A stretch of 8,700 nt of DNA from CAYWLI01 sp964519535. Lineage in GTDB: Bacteria; Desulfobacterota; B13-G15; RBG-16-54-18. The translations under genes and the position numbers were made by a program. Within the stretch, counting starts at the first letter, position 1; every line of letters starts with the position of its first letter. The notes under the pieces are model-generated. The model made no database searches. It was not told the DNA's origin and worked only from the letters and a program-made list of their open reading frames with translations. The stretch lies in NCBI GenBank assembly GCA_964519535.1, contig CAZFIR010000217.1, positions 1 through 8,700 of the forward strand. The letters are read 5' to 3'. Of the stretch, positions 5,253 to 8,700 are shown one piece after another.

Positions 5253-6965
5253 TTATACATTCGTCTTATCGTATCTCAGTTTCTCAGCAAGGACTTGTTG
5301 GTTAATTGGTTCATCGTATTGCCAGTATATCAACAAAACTCCGTTTGATTTACATTTTTGTAATTTTCGTCTATCAAGTTTTTTTTGTCTTTCAAATGAT
5401 TCTTCGCCACCAAAAAAGTCAATCGGTTCAAAGTGTTGTTTTCCTTGATACTCGAAAGCAAGCTTTTTAGAGGGCACAAAAACATCAAGATGTTGCGGCC
5501 TGAGCCATTCAGGAGTTACATGGTGCTGAGCTTCAGGGAAAGCATTTTTAACTAAATTATAAAGTTGCATTTCTGAAATCCAACCCTCGCCGATTCTCGG
5601 AAGACCATGATTTTCGCGGAGCAGATTTTCTGCTTCCCTGAGTATTTCTTCAACGATTTCTTTAAAAAGATTCCCAAGGTCTTCAGCCAAATCGGGATTG
5701 TTTCTTAGTAAGTCTATCTCATAGAATTCTTTTCCGCTTATTTTGTGGCTACGACCTGTATATCGTATGTTATTAGTTCCGTAGTCTGATTTTTGGATTT
5801 CACTCAGAGATGTTACGGTAGTAAAGTCTGGTTCTTTTTTTCGCCTTTTCCACAATATATGTCGATATACTTCTATTCCATTGATATGAAAACCTTTGTC
5901 TAAAATCTGTTTTTGATAATATGAGGGAGGATACGTTGTCCAAAGGCCAACATATTCCGGGTCTTCGGGAGCTTCGATAACTCTGCAATGCTGAATCTGG
6001 TCCGGATACCTATCGAAAAGTCTACCCTCTGGGCATTTGTCGTATTGAGCAGAAAATGAATCAATGGTTACTGGAGTGTTATCTCTCTTAAACTCCCCAT
6101 TCCACAGGTATACACCTAGATGCCAATCTTGCTTTCTTTGTTCGATTAGCTCTTCCATAGTAGGAGCATTTTCAATGATAATATCCAGTGGCAACTTAAG
6201 TCCTGCTTTTCGATATTGTTCAAGTACTGCATCTATACAAGAGCAATATTCCGAGAGATTAGAATTAATCAATTCGTTCCGTGATGATTCGCTTCTAAAA
6301 TATAAAAGATCTCTTCCTTTTAGTGGAATGTTCGCAAGACGCTTGAGATAGATTAGTTCATTATGAAGCCCACCATAAAATTTATCTCCTAAAGTATCAT
6401 AGTACTTTTGCACTCCCTCTTCATATTTTCCTTGGGCAACGAGTTCTCGGATTTCTTGATATTGGGCAATGTACTCTTTGGGTCGTTTTTTGGCTTTTAT
6501 AAGATTCCCACTTGCAGGATCGAAGTAATCAAGGTATCCTTCTTTTTGAAGTTTTTCATTTACTTTCAGCATGTCTTCCTGCCACGGTTTCCAATAATTC
6601 TCTTTAAGAAAATCAACCAACTCTTGGAAGGTTTTACCAGTTTCCGCTTTAAGTCTTTCCGCAGTGGAACGAACCCGATCTTTATATGCTTTGGAAGCGT
6701 AGGTGTAGTCATAATGTCCATTTCGACAATATAGAATAAGGGTAAGAACATCCGTCCCATAGACTTTAGGTCTTGGCAGATTCTTGGCAGTTTTGTACAA
6801 AGATGCCATCAAGTCATTTTGTTCGTCCGTAAAGCTAACGATGTGCCACATGTCTTCCCCCTCACCTCGAATCTCATGCTGATGGGCAAACCTGGAAAGC
6901 TCAACAGCTTGAGGATAACGTTTACTTTTAGAAAAACAAAAGTGGATTTTGTACAATTCAGTCAT
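5253..6965 (-). CDS. Large uncharacterised protein with C-terminal PD-(D/E)XK-like nuclease domain
   Basis: A 570-residue soluble protein. Only the last 115 residues are recognisable: a helix with SEMQLYNLVKNAFP (464-477), then QHLDVFVPSKKLAFEYQGKQ (491-510), FFGGEESF (517-524), KLDRRKLQKCKSNGVLLIYW (529-548). E465, D494, E505, Q507 and K509 occupy the positions expected of a restriction-endonuclease-fold (Vsr/DUF559-like) metal site, so DNA cleavage is probable. The preceding 450 residues match nothing I recognise; they contain a charged helical part (95-210), NELIYLKRLANIPLKGRDLL (202-220), a C-S-C pair (241-243), and an aromatic-rich part (280-375). No membrane segment or signal peptide is seen. 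The ATG at 6965 has only a weak ribosome site. It is AT-rich and stands alone, downstream of a DUF5677 gene and a 322-base gap. A phage-defence or mobile-element nuclease is the likeliest role, by inference. No second copy of the motif or helicase/ATPase motif is visible. Confidence 0.75.
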   Translation of the reverse strand: MTELYKIHFCFSKSKRYPQAVELSRFAHQHEIRGEGEDMWHIVSFTDEQNDLMASLYKTAKNLPRPKVYGTDVLTLILYCRNGHYDYTYASKAYKDRVRSTAERLKAETGKTFQELVDFLKENYWKPWQEDMLKVNEKLQKEGYLDYFDPASGNLIKAKKRPKEYIAQYQEIRELVAQGKYEEGVQKYYDTLGDKFYGGLHNELIYLKRLANIPLKGRDLLYFRSESSRNELINSNLSEYCSCIDAVLEQYRKAGLKLPLDIIIENAPTMEELIEQRKQDWHLGVYLWNGEFKRDNTPVTIDSFSAQYDKCPEGRLFDRYPDQIQHCRVIEAPEDPEYVGLWTTYPPSYYQKQILDKGFHINGIEVYRHILWKRRKKEPDFTTVTSLSEIQKSDYGTNNIRYTGRSHKISGKEFYEIDLLRNNPDLAEDLGNLFKEIVEEILREAENLLRENHGLPRIGEGWISEMQLYNLVKNAFPEAQHHVTPEWLRPQHLDVFVPSKKLAFEYQGKQHFEPIDFFGGEESFERQKKLDRRKLQKCKSNGVLLIYWQYDEPINQQVLAEKLRYDKTNV

Positions 6966-7287
6966 TTTGATCTATTCTTTAATTAGAAATGGCCTCTGAT
7001 GATTGGTGGCTGATCTAAGTCCCGCCGTAGGCGGGATTTTGCATTCATGCCGTTTATGCGTGTGATAGCTGAAGTGGTGCTTCACGACCTTATAGTTAAA
7101 CGAAAGTATATATTTCCCAAGAGTAAAACATAAAGCATTTTAGCTATCGTCTATGCAGACCACGCCGTTGTTTTTGCTACAACAAACGACCTATTCTCTC
7201 ATGGCAAAAACAATGGAACGACCACAAACAATAATCCCTTTAATATAGGGAGTGTCTCGGTTTGTGCTGTTAGTTGCCGTTTGGGCG
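6966..7287. other. Gene-free stretch between nuclease and DUF5677 genes
   Basis: No convincing coding frame lies here: the longest starts give peptides under 20 residues without ribosome sites. It holds a GC-rich palindrome (7020-7036), a weak hairpin TCCCT/AGGGA at 7235-7251 that could end the DUF5677 transcript, and a small TGAAG/CTTCA stem near 7070. A TATAAG -10-like box appears on the minus strand around 7090 but lacks a matching -35. The start signals of the nuclease gene must lie in this stretch. Confidence 0.5.
7020..7040 (+). terminator. GC-rich palindrome with T-tract (terminator-like or dispersed element)
   Basis: TCCCGCC and GGCGGGA form a perfect 7-bp stem around a GTA loop, followed on the + strand by TTTT. 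As a terminator it would act on + strand transcription, where no gene lies upstream, so it would block antisense or read-through RNA. On the minus strand it lies in the leader of the nuclease gene, 55 bases before the ATG, without a T-tract. Short palindromes of this type are also widespread intergenic repeats in some bacteria. Confidence 0.5.
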
Positions 7288-8370
7288 TCATATCTCAATC
7301 TGAATAATCTTGTTTTTGGTCAGCCGCAAATATATGGCTTGAATTTCTTTTTGATACCAAGAAGTGTACTCAGAGGATTTCTCAGGAGCATAGTGCTCTA
7401 TGAACAATCGGAATAGCTTCAAAGCAATCGAGACAGCAAGGACAGTCAGAACTTCTGGCTCTTTTGGTAGTCGAAGCTGAAGAATCTCAACCTGGCCTGT
7501 TGAGCTTCGAGAAATGTTTCCTTCTATGATGTCGGTTCCGTGGGTTGAACTCGACCATTTACGATATAGAATATGATAGAAGGCTTGTAGGTTAAGATGG
7601 TCAGCTAATTTTTCGATATTGCTCGGGCCACCATAGAGTGAGTACCAATACGGGTTTTTTGAGCCCGCCTTTCTTACTCGATCATATTCCTTATGCGCAT
7701 CCTTGTATGCTGGTTTCTTCTCAAGATTCTCTAAGTTTGCAATGGCCGCCTGAATAGCAGTAGTCGGAATTGAGATAACCATGGTTGTCGCAAGGGGATC
7801 TTTCTTGAGCAAACTGCGGAACTCTTTTCCTTGCTGTGTGGTGGGATCAAGCTTTCTATACGTCTTGAGACGCTGGTTGACATATGTAGCCATGAACGCC
7901 ATTGCTCTTCTTTTAGTATCGGTTTCCAAGATGTAAGCAACGCCGAAGTAACTCTCGAGTGCGCCTCTTAGCAAAAGTTTACAGGGATCTAGTGACGAGT
8001 TGCGGATATTGATTGAAACAGCATCGAGTAATTCAAGAATGTGCCTGAATGACAGTGTGATTGGAGCAGTATCGTCTCCCCCTCGTGCTGATTCGAGATG
8101 CCATTTGAGAACATGAGAGCCAAAATTCACTGTCTCGTCGATCAGATCGGCAAACCTTCCGAGTACTTTGGATACTTCGTGGCTTGAAGGATTCCGAGAG
8201 ATTACTTCTTGTACTGGTTGTGTAGGCATATATTTCTCTTTCGCCCAAATGGCAACTATCTTGTTCGCAGACGAACCAAGTTCGATTTTTATACCAAATT
8301 TGGGGTGATATCCGAACGACTTCGGATATATTACTTCTCGCTGAAGGTTGTGACCCCCTACTGCTTTCAT
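7288..8370 (-). CDS. DUF5677-like alpha-helical protein
   Basis: A 360-residue, mostly helical, soluble protein resembling the DUF5677 family of unknown function. The diagnostic parts are FRHILELLDAVSINIRNSS (108-126), CKLLLRGALESYFGVAYIL (130-148), with the conserved R135-x3-E139, followed by a charged helix KRRAMAFMATYVNQRLKTY (153-171), and YRKWSSSTHGTDI (269-281) with the family's late histidine-glycine pair. The N-terminal 47 residues are not part of the family core; an internal ATG at 8227-8229 (KEK-Y-MPTQPVQ) with AAAGAG upstream is a possible alternative start. The long form is preferred because a TTGACA promoter candidate lies just before it, although its own ribosome site is weak. 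DUF5677 genes are often found beside mobile or defence genes; an RNase-like (HEPN-type) activity can only be suspected from the helical R/E and H residues. The nuclease gene follows 322 bases downstream. Confidence 0.7.
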   Translation of the reverse strand: MKAVGGHNLQREVIYPKSFGYHPKFGIKIELGSSANKIVAIWAKEKYMPTQPVQEVISRNPSSHEVSKVLGRFADLIDETVNFGSHVLKWHLESARGGDDTAPITLSFRHILELLDAVSINIRNSSLDPCKLLLRGALESYFGVAYILETDTKRRAMAFMATYVNQRLKTYRKLDPTTQQGKEFRSLLKKDPLATTMVISIPTTAIQAAIANLENLEKKPAYKDAHKEYDRVRKAGSKNPYWYSLYGGPSNIEKLADHLNLQAFYHILYRKWSSSTHGTDIIEGNISRSSTGQVEILQLRLPKEPEVLTVLAVSIALKLFRLFIEHYAPEKSSEYTSWYQKEIQAIYLRLTKNKIIQIEI

Positions 8371-8385
8371 CCAGCATTAATTTAA

Positions 8386-8414
8386 TAGATATAATAAAAG
8401 CTACTATTTGTCAA
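8386..8414 (-). promoter_or_regulatory. Candidate promoter of the DUF5677-like gene
   Basis: The minus strand has a perfect TTGACA (8409-8414), 17 bases before TATCTA (8386-8391; TATATC at a 15-base spacing overlaps it), in AT-rich sequence. A transcript from here would start about ten bases before the ATG at 8370, giving a very short leader. Confidence 0.45.
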
Positions 8415-8424
8415 GCTTTTTGTG

Positions 8425-8447
8425 AAAAACAAGGGGAAGTATCCCTC
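8425..8447 (-). terminator. Weak terminator after the DUF2905 gene
   Basis: On the minus strand GAGGGA, a short TACT loop, then TCCCCT and a GTTTTT tract follow the DUF2905 stop. The stem is only about four to six pairs with one mismatch, so it is a weak intrinsic terminator at best. Confidence 0.3.
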
Positions 8448-8460
8448 ACCTAGAAGGGGA

Positions 8461-8679
8461 TCACTTCTTGAAGAGAGCAAAGAGCAGGGTCAGGATGAGG
8501 CTGATGATGATACAGGTCACAATGGGGAAATAGAAGGTACACTTTTCCCGCTTGATGTAGATATCCCCCGGAAGCTTCCCGATCCAGGGGATTTTATCCC
8601 CCAGGGTCAAGAGCAACCCTATTCCTACCAGTATTACACCAAAGATGATCAGGGTTTTGCCTAAAGCACCGAGGGGCAT
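8461..8679 (-). CDS. DUF2905 family two-helix membrane protein
   Basis: A 72-residue inner-membrane protein of the widespread DUF2905 family, function unknown. Two membrane helices (about 8-27, KTLIIFGVILVGIGLLLTLG, and 50-70, TFYFPIVTCIIISLILTLLF) flank the family's signature loop IPWIGKLPGDIYI (30-42). Length and motif are normal. The ATG at 8677-8679 is preferred to the TTG one codon upstream, because AGAGG sits six bases before the ATG and only three before the TTG. In other bacteria this gene often neighbours Holliday-junction (ruv) or queuosine genes; the upstream neighbour here lies beyond the window edge. Confidence 0.93.
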   Translation of the reverse strand: MPLGALGKTLIIFGVILVGIGLLLTLGDKIPWIGKLPGDIYIKREKCTFYFPIVTCIIISLILTLLFALFKK

Positions 8680-8700
8680 CAATCACCTCTTTCCTAAATA

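Noticed and set aside
6064..6734. Plus-strand frames antisense to the nuclease gene as overlapping genes
   Set aside because: Low-complexity hydrophobic translations without ribosome sites; they mirror the codons of the minus-strand gene.
6966..7287. CRISPR array or tRNA in the long intergenic stretch
   Set aside because: No regularly spaced direct repeats and no cloverleaf or conserved T-loop sequence are seen.
8422..8664. Plus-strand frame opposite DUF2905
   Set aside because: Proline- and charge-rich shadow of the DUF2905 coding sequence, no family resemblance.

Overview
The window looks like a bacterial chromosome segment, probably from an anaerobic or metal-using lineage such as the Thermodesulfobacteriota/Nitrospirota-type bacteria. 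This rests on a DMSO-reductase-family molybdopterin (or tungstopterin) enzyme, a ComEA-like helix-hairpin-helix protein, a DUF2905 membrane protein and ordinary sigma70-like promoters and AGGAGG ribosome sites. The taxonomic guess is an inference from gene content; no rRNA or tRNA is present to fix it.

Layout: positions 2-1414 (+) hold the GC-rich 3' part of the large molybdopterin enzyme, closed by a strong hairpin terminator. Every other gene is on the minus strand, and most of that part is visibly more AT-rich. Going right to left (direction of transcription) they are: a DUF2905 membrane protein (8461-8679), a DUF5677-type alpha-helical protein (7288-8370), a 322-base stretch without a gene that carries a GC-rich palindrome, a 570-residue protein of unknown function ending in a PD-(D/E)XK-like nuclease domain (5253-6965), a membrane-anchored ComEA-like DNA-binding protein (4651-5031), an overlapping Phd/YefM-RelE toxin-antitoxin pair (4033-4477), a methyltransferase translationally coupled to a CPBP-like membrane protein (2480-3897), a PaaI-like hotdog thioesterase (1927-2400) and the broken remnant of a small membrane gene (1479-1837).

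Most of these genes appear to be independent short units rather than one pathway: only the toxin-antitoxin pair and the methyltransferase/CPBP pair overlap. The arrangement (nuclease, DUF5677 protein, toxin-antitoxin, decayed gene, dispersed palindromic repeats) is typical of an accessory region. The best candidate for something undescribed is the 570-residue nuclease-tailed protein, possibly with the DUF5677 gene upstream. A short palindromic repeat family (core GTCGAGGTCT) is present three times and supplies the last residues of two different proteins.
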